Positions 13,775 to 21,755 of a stretch of DNA of 35,644 bases are shown here, one piece after another (positions within the stretch are counted from its first letter, which is position 1; every line of letters starts with the position of its first letter). The stretch lies in NCBI RefSeq assembly GCF_000497445.1, contig NZ_CM002285.1, forward strand, positions 3,236,760 to 3,272,403, in the 5' to 3' direction. This DNA is from Streptomyces roseochromogenus subsp. oscitans DS 12.976. Its GTDB lineage: Bacteria > Actinomycetota > Actinomycetes > Streptomycetales > Streptomycetaceae. Below the pieces are notes generated by a model. That model ran no database searches, was not told where the DNA came from, and was given only the letters and a program-made list of their open reading frames with translations. The translations under genes and the position numbers were made by a program.

Positions 13775-15991
13775 TCAGTTCTGCTCCGCCGCGCCCAGCC
13801 GGAGCGTGACCTGCTGGTCGGTGCCGCCGCGCCGGACGGCCAGCCGCAGTGAGTCGCCGGGCCGGTGGGCGCGGATCTTGACGATCAGTTCCTCGGCCGT
13901 GTGCACGGGCTGCCCGTCGACCTCGGTGATGACATCGCCCGCCTTGAGTCCGGCCTGCTCAGCGGGGCCGCCCCGGGCCACGGCGGGCCCGCCGTTCGCG
14001 CTCTTGCTGTCGATACGGGCGCCGTCACCGGTGTACGACATGTCGAGGGTGACACCGATCACGGGGTGGGTCGCGTGACCGTCGTTGATCAGTTCCTCGG
14101 CGACGCGCTTGGCCTGGTTCACAGGGATGGCGAAGCCGAGACCGATGGAACCGGCCTGGCTGCTGTCCGAGTCGGAACCGCTGTCGGCGGACCGGATGGC
14201 GGAGTTGATGCCGATCACCTGGGCCCGGGAGTCGAGCAGCGGACCGCCGGAGTTGCCGGGGTTGATGGGCGCGTCGGTCTGCAACGCGTCGACATAGCTG
14301 ACGTCGCTCCCGTCGCCCTTGTCCCCGCCGGACGTGATGGGCCGCTCCTTGGCGCTGATGATGCCGGAGGTGACGGTGTTGGCGAGGTCGAAGGGGGCGC
14401 CGATGGCGACGACGGGGTCACCGACCCGGACGTCGTCGGAGTTGCCGAGAGGCAGCGGGGTGAGCCCGTGCACGCCGTTGACCTGGACGACCGCGAGGTC
14501 GTAACCACTGTCGTGACCCACCACTGTGGCCTTGACGGTGTCACCGCTGCTGAAGGTCACCGTTATCGCGCCGTCCGATCCGGCGGGCGCGACGACGTGG
14601 TTGTTCGTGAGGATGCGCCCCTGGGCGTCGAGCACGAAGCCCGTGCCGGTGTCCTCCTGATCGGTCCCGGTGACATGCAGGGTGACGACACTGGGCAGCG
14701 CCCGGGCGGCTATCCCGGCCACACTGTCCGGCGCCCGCCCGGCAGGCACACGCCCGGCCTGCGGCAGCCGGACATCGCCGCCCAGCCGCTCCCGCTCGAC
14801 ATAGGCCCCGACGACCCCGCCGATACCCGCGGAAACGAGGGCGATCACAAGACTCCACACCACCACGGACCGCTGCGCCCACCGACCACCCCGCACATCC
14901 GCCGGCCGCCCACCCCCGCTCTGCTGCAACGCCCCGACCTGCTCCACGGGCGAACCCGCGGCCCAGGGGTCATAACGCCGCGCCGAATCCCCTGCCGCCT
15001 CGTGCGACGACGGCGCGCCCAGGGGGGCGGGAGTGCCTGGGACGGGAGGACCGGCGACGGGACCGCCGAGCGCTGCTCCGCCGACTACCGGAGCACCGGG
15101 GACGGGACCGCTGGGGGCGGGACCGCCAGAGGTGGGGACCCCGGGGGCTGCCATCGGGGTGCCGGGCGTACCGGGCGTACCGGGGGCTGCCATGGGGGTG
15201 CCGGGCGCGGGTGCGCCGGGGGTGAGGGTGTGCGGCCCGGGTACCGGCGCGGGAGCTCCCGGTGCGGGAGCGGGAACCCCGGGTGCCGAGGCCACAGGCC
15301 CCGGCGCCGACGGAGCCGTCGGGGCGGGCGTGCCCTGGGCCGGGGTGGCCGCCGGGTGCTGTACGGGCGGTGCGGGGGCCCAGGGGCCCGGCTCGCCGTA
15401 CGGCGGAGTGCCGTAGGGATCGGGGTCATGCAAGGGCTTCGGCCGCTCGGTGGGAGCCGCCCAGGCGGTTTCTCCGGGCTCGGACGACGCGTTGGGCGCT
15501 GCGCTCTCGGTTGCCTCGGCCTCACCCGTGAGCTCCGACACCGGCTTGGCCAGCTCGAAGTCCCCGTCGCTCTCCGCCTCAGCGCGCTCCGGCCCAGCCG
15601 TCTCCGCCTCGGGCGTCCGTACGGGCTCAGCCGCGGGTACCGGACGCGCCAACTCGAAGTCCGCCGGATCGGAATCCATCGGTGCGGAATCCATCGGCGC
15701 GGGTCCCTCCCGTCCGGAGCCAGTCCGCTCGAAATCCGTCGGCTCCGAACCCGTCGGCTCGAAGTCCGCGGTCCCGGAATCCACCAGGCCGGAATCCGTC
15801 CCCTCGGAGTCCGCCGTCCCGGAATCCGTCGGCTCGGCCTCCGTCGGCTCGATACCGCCCGGCATTCCGTCCCGCCCGGCGCTCACCCGCTCCGCAGCGT
15901 CGGTCCGGTCGGCCGGTGTCGGTGTTATCCCCGCCGCTCCCTCCGGTCCCTCCGGCCCTTCCCCCGGTGGGACACGGTTGCCCTCGCTCAT
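13775..15991 (-). CDS. HtrA/DegP-type membrane-anchored serine protease with PDZ domain and long disordered cytoplasmic region
   Basis: 738 residues, ATG 15991 (GGGGAG just upstream). Residues 1-370 are low complexity and presumably cytoplasmic: an acidic Ser/Thr/Asp region (about 45-170), including two copies of DFELA(R/K)P at 111-117 and 144-150, then a Pro/Gly/Ala region (185-330). One transmembrane helix spans about 375-397. The external trypsin-like domain has the triad His465 (TNNHVV), Asp498 (GYDLAVV) and Ser581 (GNSGGP). A C-terminal PDZ domain covers about 640-733. The family degrades or chaperones misfolded envelope proteins. It is the third gene after sigma and anti-sigma factor (135-bp gap), so it is probably part of that stress output; the M. 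tuberculosis counterpart by position is Rv1223. Confidence 0.93.
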   Translation of the reverse strand: MSEGNRVPPGEGPEGPEGAAGITPTPADRTDAAERVSAGRDGMPGGIEPTEAEPTDSGTADSEGTDSGLVDSGTADFEPTGSEPTDFERTGSGREGPAPMDSAPMDSDPADFELARPVPAAEPVRTPEAETAGPERAEAESDGDFELAKPVSELTGEAEATESAAPNASSEPGETAWAAPTERPKPLHDPDPYGTPPYGEPGPWAPAPPVQHPAATPAQGTPAPTAPSAPGPVASAPGVPAPAPGAPAPVPGPHTLTPGAPAPGTPMAAPGTPGTPGTPMAAPGVPTSGGPAPSGPVPGAPVVGGAALGGPVAGPPVPGTPAPLGAPSSHEAAGDSARRYDPWAAGSPVEQVGALQQSGGGRPADVRGGRWAQRSVVVWSLVIALVSAGIGGVVGAYVERERLGGDVRLPQAGRVPAGRAPDSVAGIAARALPSVVTLHVTGTDQEDTGTGFVLDAQGRILTNNHVVAPAGSDGAITVTFSSGDTVKATVVGHDSGYDLAVVQVNGVHGLTPLPLGNSDDVRVGDPVVAIGAPFDLANTVTSGIISAKERPITSGGDKGDGSDVSYVDALQTDAPINPGNSGGPLLDSRAQVIGINSAIRSADSGSDSDSSQAGSIGLGFAIPVNQAKRVAEELINDGHATHPVIGVTLDMSYTGDGARIDSKSANGGPAVARGGPAEQAGLKAGDVITEVDGQPVHTAEELIVKIRAHRPGDSLRLAVRRGGTDQQVTLRLGAAEQN

Positions 15992-16126
15992 GCTCTCCCC
16001 ACAGCTGGCCGCGGTCGCGCGGTTCTGCGGCGGCCACGGAACGTCGACTACTCCCCCCGGGTCACCGCCGAGGGAACGGCCCTCACAGGATTCAACCAGG
16101 TTCGCGGGCCGTGGCGAAGTGGCCGG

Positions 16127-17212
16127 TCAGGGCGTCTGGTGGGGTGCGGAGGCAGACGGCGAGGGAGTGGGGGTGGTGGGGCCGGGGACATGGGCGGTCA
16201 GCAGGCCGGAGCCGGTCACTCCGGGGACTGTGGAGGTCACTCCAGGGACCGTGGACCAGGCGTTGAGGGGGTAGACCACGGTGTCGTCGAGCGGGCGTAT
16301 CAGCGGGGAGACGGCGGCCGCGCCGGCCATGACCGGTGCGGTGAGGCCACGCATGGCATTGCGCTGAGCCTGATTCTGATTCGTGCCGGGGGACGGCAGT
16401 CCCGGTACCAGCGGTGCGGACATCGACGTCGGGACGGCCGGTGTCTGTCCGAACTGGGTGCCGCCCTGGACGAGAAGCGGCCCCAGGGCGCGACGACGCT
16501 GGCTGTCGGGTGTGGCGGCGGTGCCCGCGCCCGTGCCGGCCGAGCGCGCCGGGATGGCATTGCTGCCGGTGCCGCTGCCGCCGCGGGCGTCCGCGGTGGT
16601 GTCACCGGGGATGGCGGTCGTCATGCTGCCGAGGGCGACCGCGGCCAGGGACACGGCTCCGGCGGCGGCCACGGCGAACCGCAGCCCGCGCGAGGCGGAG
16701 CGGCCGTCGTCCGGCCGCCCGACGGGATGGATGCGGAAGCCGCGCTCCTCTGCGGCGGGTGCGGGGCGCTCCGGGTCGGCCTGGCCGTGCGGGCCGGCAG
16801 GGACGTATCCGAACGCGAAGCGGTCGCCGCGCCTCACTCCGAAGACGCCGAAGACACCGAGGACGCCGGAGGCACCGGCGGCCGTTGCCGTCTCGTCGTC
16901 GGAGCTGTGTCCGAAGGGTCCGCCCCCGGGCGGTGCCATACCCCCGCCGTCCGGGTCGCCTCCTCCGGGCAGACCCTGGAGACGGGCCAGCAGACTTGCC
17001 GAGGGCGGCGGTGGGGCCGTCTCCGCGAACACGTTCTTCAGTCGGCGCTGGGCGTCCGCCTCCGCCTTGCACCGGGCACAGGTGGCCAGGTGCGCGAGGA
17101 CCCGCTCACGCGACTCATGACCGAGCTCTCCGTCCACCAGGGCCGAGAGTCGGTCTCCCAGGTGCTGCTCTGCGAGGTGCGCCTCCGCAGGTTTCGGCCG
17201 TGATCCACTCAC
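16127..17212 (-). CDS. Membrane-anchored zinc-binding anti-sigma factor (RseA-like)
   Basis: 361 residues from GTG 17212, which overlaps the sigma-factor stop (GTGA, 17209-17212), so translation is coupled one-to-one. The cytoplasmic N-terminus has the ZAS motif H41-x3-C45-x2-C48 ([10 protein letters not shown]), which binds and inhibits ECF sigma factors. A Gly-rich linker with a [11 protein letters not shown] repeat follows, then a transmembrane helix about 177-197 ([20 protein letters not shown]) and an external Ala/Pro/Thr-rich domain of about 160 residues ending [15 protein letters not shown]. The M. tuberculosis RseA (Rv1222) is much shorter and lacks this external domain as I remember it. 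The neighbouring HtrA is a natural candidate for acting on the external part, which is inference. Confidence 0.9.
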   Translation of the reverse strand: MSGSRPKPAEAHLAEQHLGDRLSALVDGELGHESRERVLAHLATCARCKAEADAQRRLKNVFAETAPPPPSASLLARLQGLPGGGDPDGGGMAPPGGGPFGHSSDDETATAAGASGVLGVFGVFGVRRGDRFAFGYVPAGPHGQADPERPAPAAEERGFRIHPVGRPDDGRSASRGLRFAVAAAGAVSLAAVALGSMTTAIPGDTTADARGGSGTGSNAIPARSAGTGAGTAATPDSQRRRALGPLLVQGGTQFGQTPAVPTSMSAPLVPGLPSPGTNQNQAQRNAMRGLTAPVMAGAAAVSPLIRPLDDTVVYPLNAWSTVPGVTSTVPGVTGSGLLTAHVPGPTTPTPSPSASAPHQTP

Positions 17213-17991
17213 GCGGTCGCGCCCCCTCCCCCCAGAGCGGGGACACGGGTCAGGAAGGAGCGCCGCTCGGCCGCGCGCGCCTCCGGGGACCGGTGCGCGA
17301 GGGCCTTGCGGAGCTGGGAGCGGCCACGGTGGATACGGGAGCGGACCGTGCCGAGCTTCACGCCGAGGGTCGCGGCGATCTCCTCGTACGACAGGCCCTC
17401 GATGTCGCACAGGACGACGGCGGCGCGGAACTCGGGCGCGAGGGTGTCCAGGGCCTGCTGGACGTCGGCGTCGAAGTGCGCGTCGTTGAAGAGCTGCTGC
17501 GGGGTGGGCTCGCGGCTGGCCAGGCGCTCGGCCGCGTCCTCACCGAGGGCGTCGAAGCGGATGCGCTGCTTGCGCCGGACCATGTCCAGGAAGAGGTTCG
17601 TGGTGATGCGGTGCAGCCAGCCCTCGAAGGTGCCCGGCGAGTACGTCGACAGGGAACGGAAGACCCGGACGAAGACCTCCTGGGTGAGGTCCTCGGCGTC
17701 GTGCTGGTTTCCGGTCAGGCGGTAGGCGAGGCGGTAGACCCGGGCACTGTGGGTGCTGACGATCTCCTCCCACGTGGGCGGAGTCCACGCCTGCCCGTCC
17801 GCGTCGGTGGAGAAGGTCGCGGTCTGGGCCTCGCCTGCGGCGAGACCGGCGTGGTGGTCAGCAGCGGTGTCGGTCACGGATTTCGGCCTGCCCGCCGACC
17901 CGAGGAAGCGCCGCAGCACTCCGCCCCGATCCCCGGGCGCAGCCGCACCTCCCCTGTCGGCTCTGGTGGTGTCCAGTGGAGCCCCTACCAT
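17209..17991 (-). CDS. sigE: RNA polymerase ECF sigma factor, M. tuberculosis SigE-like
   Basis: About 260 residues. Region 2 ([50 protein letters not shown]) and region 4 ([38 protein letters not shown]) are complete and match M. tuberculosis SigE closely from memory. This is not the S. coelicolor gene that carries the name sigE. The start is uncertain: ATG 17991 with GAGGTG upstream is chosen; GTG 18096 would add 35 residues, but the codons between about 18015 and 18055 are AT-rich with poor third-position G/C, more like a leader. Coupled to the anti-sigma gene by a 4-nt overlap. A candidate ECF-type promoter at 18141-18166 suggests autoregulation or control by SigR. Confidence 0.93.
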   Translation of the reverse strand: MVGAPLDTTRADRGGAAAPGDRGGVLRRFLGSAGRPKSVTDTAADHHAGLAAGEAQTATFSTDADGQAWTPPTWEEIVSTHSARVYRLAYRLTGNQHDAEDLTQEVFVRVFRSLSTYSPGTFEGWLHRITTNLFLDMVRRKQRIRFDALGEDAAERLASREPTPQQLFNDAHFDADVQQALDTLAPEFRAAVVLCDIEGLSYEEIAATLGVKLGTVRSRIHRGRSQLRKALAHRSPEARAAERRSFLTRVPALGGGGATA

Positions 17992-18140
17992 AGCCACCTC
18001 GCCCGTTAGCTCCGGATAAGCGGTTTTACGAGAATTTGATACACGCTGATACGGCTCATGCGGCTGCGTCAGCAGTTGCTCGGCGTCCTGATCCACCTCT
18101 TACCCCCCGTCGCGCATCCGGGCACCGTCTCATCCCTTTA

Positions 18141-18166
18141 AACGTCCGGTCCCATCTGCGGGTTCC
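18141..18166 (-). promoter_or_regulatory. Candidate ECF-type promoter GGAAC-N18-GTT upstream of the sigma gene
   Basis: On the minus strand GGAAC (18166-18162) and GTT (18143-18141) are 18 nt apart, and the flanks extend the match to GGGAACC and CGTT. This is the SigE/SigH/SigR class consensus. It reads into the sigma gene, with the expected start near 18134, and it lies between the sigma gene and the divergent methyltransferase. Confidence 0.55.
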
Positions 18167-18219
18167 CGACGGCAACGGATACAGTCACGCCCAGGCATTC
18201 ACGGGGACAGGAGAGGGTC

Positions 18220-18852
18220 ATTACCGGCAACCGGCAGACGAGCTGGTCCTTCGCCGACGCCTTTGTCGCCGAGGACGAAGCGCTGCGCTGGGCCCGTGAC
18301 CGGGCTCGCGAGGCAGGGCTGCGCTCGGTGTCGCCCGGCACGGGCGCCGCGCTGCGACTGCTCGCCGCCTCCGTGGACGCGAAGGCGGTCGCGGAGATCG
18401 GCACCGGCTGCGGGGTGTCCGGAATTCAACTGCTGCACGGCATGCGCCCGGACGGGGTGCTCACCACGGTCGACCCGGAGCCGGAGCACCAGCAGTTCGC
18501 CCGGCAGGCCTTCCGCGCCTGCGGTTTCGCCAGCAACCGGGCCCGCTTCATCCCGGGCCGCGCCCTGGACGTCCTGCCCCGACTCGCGGACGCCGGCTAC
18601 GACCTCGTCTTCTGCGACGGGGACCGGATGGAGTACCTGGACTATCTCGCTGAATCGTTGCGCCTGCTGCGGCCGGGCGGCCTGGTGGTCTTCGAGGGCG
18701 TCTTCGCGAACGGCCGTACCGTCGGCTCGGGGCCGCAGCCCACGGAGGTGCTGCGGCTGCGGGAACTGCTGCGCGCGGTGCGCGAGAGCCAGGAGCTGGT
18801 CCCGTCACTGCTGCCGGTGGGCGACGGCCTGCTGTGCGCCGTCAAGCGCTGA
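18220..18852 (+). CDS. Class I SAM-dependent O-methyltransferase, apparent ATT start
   Basis: 210 residues if read from ATT 18220. The only ATG/GTG/TTG in frame after the upstream stop at 18139 is GTG 18328, but residues before it (SWSFADAFVAEDEALRWARDRA) align with the N-terminus of the M. tuberculosis counterpart Rv1220c as I remember it, so the gene must start earlier. AGGAGAGG at 18209-18216 sits at normal spacing before ATT 18220 (ATT ACC GGC AAC). The core has the SAM motif AEIGTGCGVSG, then LTTVDPEPEH, SRARF-type strand NRARFIPGRALDVLPRL and DLVFCDGD, typical of the COMT/CCoAOMT-like group. Substrate unknown. It is divergent from the sigma gene, as in mycobacteria. Confidence 0.88.
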   Translation: MTGNRQTSWSFADAFVAEDEALRWARDRAREAGLRSVSPGTGAALRLLAASVDAKAVAEIGTGCGVSGIQLLHGMRPDGVLTTVDPEPEHQQFARQAFRACGFASNRARFIPGRALDVLPRLADAGYDLVFCDGDRMEYLDYLAESLRLLRPGGLVVFEGVFANGRTVGSGPQPTEVLRLRELLRAVRESQELVPSLLPVGDGLLCAVKR

Positions 18853-18879
18853 CCGGACTGCCGCGAGGGGCTGAGGACA

Positions 18880-18917
18880 CGTCAGCCCCGGCACCGCGTA
18901 CGATGCCGGGGCTGACG
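18880..18917. terminator. Bidirectional terminator between the methyltransferase and DUF3117 genes
   Basis: CGTCAGCCCCGGCA (18880-18893) and TGCCGGGGCTGACG (18904-18917) form a perfect 14-bp stem with a 10-nt loop, placed between two convergent genes. Confidence 0.88.
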
Positions 18918-18939
18918 CAAGGACAAGATCGCTGACGCC

Positions 18940-19107
18940 TCAGACGGTGACCTTGTCGAGGGCCTCGCCGAGCGCCTTGGCCTCGTCAGGGGTCAGCTCG
19001 ACGACGAGTCGACCGCCGCCTTCGAGCGGAACGCGCATGACGATGCCCCGCCCCTCCTTGGTCACCTCGAGCGGGCCATCACCCGTCCGCGGCTTCATGG
19101 CCGCCAT
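18940..19107 (-). CDS. DUF3117 protein (55 residues)
   Basis: Starts MAAMKPRTGDGPLEVTKEG and ends EALGEALDKVTV; ATG 19107 with GGAAGGGG about 7 nt upstream. This is the highly conserved actinobacterial DUF3117 family (M. tuberculosis Rv1211 by position), a small cytoplasmic protein of unknown function. The open frame extends to 19230, but the extension is non-conserved and lies over the promoter. A possible sigma-70-type promoter on the minus strand is TTGGTC (19244-19249) and GATAAT (19219-19224) with a rather long 19-nt spacer. Confidence 0.92.
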   Translation of the reverse strand: MAAMKPRTGDGPLEVTKEGRGIVMRVPLEGGGRLVVELTPDEAKALGEALDKVTV

Positions 19108-19478
19108 GCTCGTTCCCCTTCCTGAAACCAGCTCATCGTCTGCCGAGAGCCCTCGGAGGGCATCCGCGGTTCCGGAACGGACACGCGACACCGGCATCGA
19201 ACACATTGCTTCCCAGCCATTATCCCGCATCGCAGGACCCGATGACCAACATCAGTCGGCATCGCTTGGGCAACGCGCGCGAGCAAAACCACCCAATTCG
19301 GGGATGTGGCTGCGATACTGCGCCACCGCACGGACATCCGCCGGCCGGCACCGCTCCGTTTTTCTTTGACGCAGGTCACACGTCGGGTCCGGCCCTGGGG
19401 CGGCGATCTCCGCCATGCTGTCCTTCGTACAGGGACGTACTGAGCGGTACGTCATCCCGACCCCGGAGGGGATGCGCC
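19108..19478. other. 371-bp divergent promoter region between DUF3117 and the enoyl-CoA hydratase gene
   Basis: No gene is supported here. Minus-strand candidates are GATAAT (19219-19224) with TTGGTC (19244-19249) for DUF3117. On the plus strand the T-rich stretch TTTTTCTTTGACG near 19359-19371 may hold a -35 for the hydratase, but I find no matching -10. Confidence 0.4.
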
Positions 19479-20282
19479 ATGGCCGACACCGTGCTCTACG
19501 AGGTGAGCGACGGACTCGCGACGATCACGCTGAACCGCCCCGAAGCGATGAACGCGCTGAACATCGCGACCAAGGCCGCCCTCCGCGAGGCGGCGGAATC
19601 CGCGGCCGGGGACACCGCCGTACGGGCGATCCTGCTGACCGCGGCCGGGGACCGGGCGTTCTGCGTGGGCCAGGACCTCAAGGAGCACATCGGGCTCCTC
19701 GCGGCGGACCGTGAGACCGGGTCCGGGCAGACCATGTCCACGGTCAAGGAGCACTACAACCCGATCGTGAGGGCGCTGGCCGGAGCGCCGAAGCCGGTGC
19801 TCGCGGCGGTGAACGGCGTCGCGGCCGGGGCCGGCTTCGGCTTCGCGCTCGCCGCGGACTACCGGCTGGTCGCCGACACGGCCGCCTTCAACACCTCCTT
19901 CGCGGGCGTGGCGCTGACCGCCGACTCCGGCATCTCCTGGACGCTGCCCCGGGTGATCGGCCCGAGCCGCGCGGCCGACCTGCTGCTCTTCCCGCGCAGC
20001 ATCAGCGCCCAGGACGCACTGGAGCTGGGCATCGCCAACCGGGTCGTACCCGCCGCCGAGCTGCGCGCCGAGGCCGAGAAGACGGCGCGAGCCCTGGCCG
20101 CGGGGCCGACGGTGGCGTACGCGGCGATCAAGGAGGCGGTGGCCTACGGGCTCACGCACTCCCTCGCCGAGACCCTGGAGAAGGAGGACGAGCTGCAGGC
20201 CCGGGCCGGCCAGTCCGAGGACCACGCGATCGCGGTGCAGGCGTTCGTGAACAAGGAGAGGCCGAAGTACCTGGGGCGCTGA
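19479..20282 (+). CDS. Enoyl-CoA hydratase/isomerase family protein (crotonase fold)
   Basis: 267 residues from ATG 19479 with CGGAGGGG 7 nt upstream. The crotonase signature is clear: ATITLNRPEAMNALN near 15-28, the oxyanion-hole segment AFCVGQDLKEH, the second oxyanion element KPVLAAVNGVAAGAGFGFAL and FNTSFAGVALTADSG, ending FVNKERPKYLGR. The pattern GxAAGAGFGFALAADY with Asp in DSGISW resembles PaaG-type isomerases or 2-(1,2-epoxy-1,2-dihydrophenyl)acetyl-CoA isomerase. No other phenylacetate genes are near, so the substrate remains open. It is a single gene, with its own ribosome-binding site. Confidence 0.92.
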   Translation: MADTVLYEVSDGLATITLNRPEAMNALNIATKAALREAAESAAGDTAVRAILLTAAGDRAFCVGQDLKEHIGLLAADRETGSGQTMSTVKEHYNPIVRALAGAPKPVLAAVNGVAAGAGFGFALAADYRLVADTAAFNTSFAGVALTADSGISWTLPRVIGPSRAADLLLFPRSISAQDALELGIANRVVPAAELRAEAEKTARALAAGPTVAYAAIKEAVAYGLTHSLAETLEKEDELQARAGQSEDHAIAVQAFVNKERPKYLGR

Positions 20283-20295
20283 GGCCGTGGGCCGG

Positions 20296-20562
20296 TTATC
20301 GGCCGGTGGGCGCGATGCGCAGGGTCTCCGCGCGCACCGGCCGGTAGCCGACAGCCCCGTGGCCGGGGCCCGGCCCAGGCCCCGGGGCCGTACGTCCGCG
20401 TCGGCCTCGACCGCTCACGACCCCGCCCTCCTCGCGCAGACGCGCACCTCGTCGCGGCGTCCCCGGGCGCCGCGCACGCGCGGTCCGGGTCCGCCAACTC
20501 CGGTGGATCCAGCGGGGGTTCATCGCCGCCGCCGGCTCGTCGCAGCCGAGGGACGCGAGCAT
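20296..20562 (-). CDS. Possible small Arg-rich protein (low confidence)
   Basis: A frame of 88 codons from ATG 20562 (GTG 20571 also possible) fills the gap between the hydratase and tag genes. It begins MLASLGCDEPAAAMNPRWIH and ends GYRPVRAETLRIAPTGR. The first 40 codons have almost pure G/C in third positions, as a real gene would; the middle (GRGRRGRTAPGPGPGPGHG) is low complexity. No good ribosome-binding site is seen. The 360-bp stretch 20283-20642 holds nothing else that I recognise. Confidence 0.3.
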   Translation of the reverse strand: MLASLGCDEPAAAMNPRWIHRSWRTRTARARRPGTPRRGARLREEGGVVSGRGRRGRTAPGPGPGPGHGAVGYRPVRAETLRIAPTGR

Positions 20563-20642
20563 GCTGTGCACCGACTGGGGTCTTCATCCGTGAACACCCA
20601 CGGAGGGTGCGGTGAACGCGATCACCCCAGGAGCCATGGCGG

Positions 20643-21233
20643 TCAGGAACCGGCGGTTCTCGCCACGCACGCCTCCAGGTGGTCGTTGACCAGGCCGCAC
20701 GCCTGCATCAGCGCGTACGCGGTCGTCGGGCCGACGAATCTGAGGCCCCGTTTCTTCAGGGTCTTGGACAGGGCCGTGGACTGCGGGGTCACGGCCGGGA
20801 TGTCGGCGAGGGTCTTCGGGACCGGACGGGCGGCGGGGTCGGGTGCGTGGGACCAGATCAGCTCGTCCAGCTCGCCCTCGGCCCAGTCGGCGAGCACGCG
20901 CGCGTTGGCGAGCGTGGCGTCGATCTTGGCGCGGTTGCGGATGATGCCCGGGTCCGCCAGCAGGCGCTCGCGGTCCTCGTCGGTGAACGCGGCGATCTTC
21001 TCGATGCGGAAGCCGGCGAAGGCCGACCGGAAACCCGGGCGGCGACGCAGGATCGTGATCCAGGACAGGCCGGACTGGAAGGCCTCCAGGCTGATGCGCT
21101 CGAAGAGGGCGTCGTCGCCGTGGACCGGGCGGCCCCACTCCTCGTCGTGGTAGGACACATAGTCCTCGGCCGACAGGGCCCAGGGGCAGCGCAGGGCGCC
21201 GTCGGGCCCGGCGACGGGGGCTCCCTCGCTCAT
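20643..21233 (-). CDS. tag: DNA-3-methyladenine glycosylase I
   Basis: 196 residues from ATG 21233. It removes 3-methyladenine from alkylated DNA as the first step of base excision repair. The zinc site of the Tag family is complete: Cys16 (LRCPWAL), His29 (YHDEEWG), His185 and Cys189 (VNDHLEAC). The helix-hairpin-helix core includes SGLSWITILRRRPGFR and the KKRGLRFVGPTTAYALMQA segment. Its ATG overlaps the stop of the DivIVA-like gene (ATGA, 21230-21233), so the two are translationally coupled. The M. tuberculosis counterpart is Rv1210. Confidence 0.95.
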   Translation of the reverse strand: MSEGAPVAGPDGALRCPWALSAEDYVSYHDEEWGRPVHGDDALFERISLEAFQSGLSWITILRRRPGFRSAFAGFRIEKIAAFTDEDRERLLADPGIIRNRAKIDATLANARVLADWAEGELDELIWSHAPDPAARPVPKTLADIPAVTPQSTALSKTLKKRGLRFVGPTTAYALMQACGLVNDHLEACVARTAGS

Positions 21234-21595
21234 CGCCGGCCCTCGGGGTGATCGGGGTGATCGGGCTTCGCCATGTGGACGTGTGCCGCCGCGGCTCTGG
21301 CTCCGGCCAGCGCCGACTCCAGGTCCGCGATCCGGGCGTCCCGCTCGGCCAGTTCGGCGCCGAGCCGGCCGAGGGCGTCGTCGACGTCCGCCATGCGGTA
21401 GCCGCGCGGGGCGACCGGGAAGCGCAGGCTCTCCACGTCCTCCCGGTTCACCGGGCGGTCCGGGGGCAGCGGGTCCTGCAGCCGCTCCGGCGCCACCTCG
21501 GGCAGCGGGGCGCTGCCGCCGCCGCCCACCACGGCGAGGGTCACCGCGGCGACCACGACGGCCAGCGCGACGACCAGGAACAAGAACATCACCAT
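21230..21595 (-). CDS. DivIVA-domain-like membrane protein (Rv1209-like)
   Basis: 121 residues from ATG 21595; a second ATG at 21589 is possible. An N-terminal transmembrane helix (FLFLVVALAVVVAAVTLAVV) is followed by a Pro-rich linker and a short DivIVA-type module (LRFPVAPRGYRMADVDDALG) leading into a coiled coil (LAERDARIADLESALAGA). The C-terminus ends in His/Pro-Asp repeats (HMAKPDHPDHPEGRR). The module is shared with polar-growth proteins, so a role at the growing pole is possible but not shown. It is the first gene of a two-gene unit with tag and is divergent from folP2. Confidence 0.82.
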   Translation of the reverse strand: MVMFLFLVVALAVVVAAVTLAVVGGGGSAPLPEVAPERLQDPLPPDRPVNREDVESLRFPVAPRGYRMADVDDALGRLGAELAERDARIADLESALAGARAAAAHVHMAKPDHPDHPEGRR

Positions 21596-21755
21596 CGCCA
21601 GGGGTCCCCACGCTCTCTGCCGGACGCACTACCGGACGTCGAAATGCATCCGCTGAATCTCTTGACTCTTTCAGGGTCCGATCGTGCCATGCCGGTCTGA
21701 CACTAACGGTCTCAGGCGCCCGTATCGCGGGATGTGCAGGGAGGGGTCACAGCGG

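Noticed and set aside
13865..17203. Very long plus-strand open frame (over 1100 codons) across htrA and the anti-sigma gene
   Set aside because: It is a shadow in a high-G+C sequence. The minus-strand frames contain the HtrA triad, PDZ and ZAS motifs; the plus-strand translation is compositional noise.
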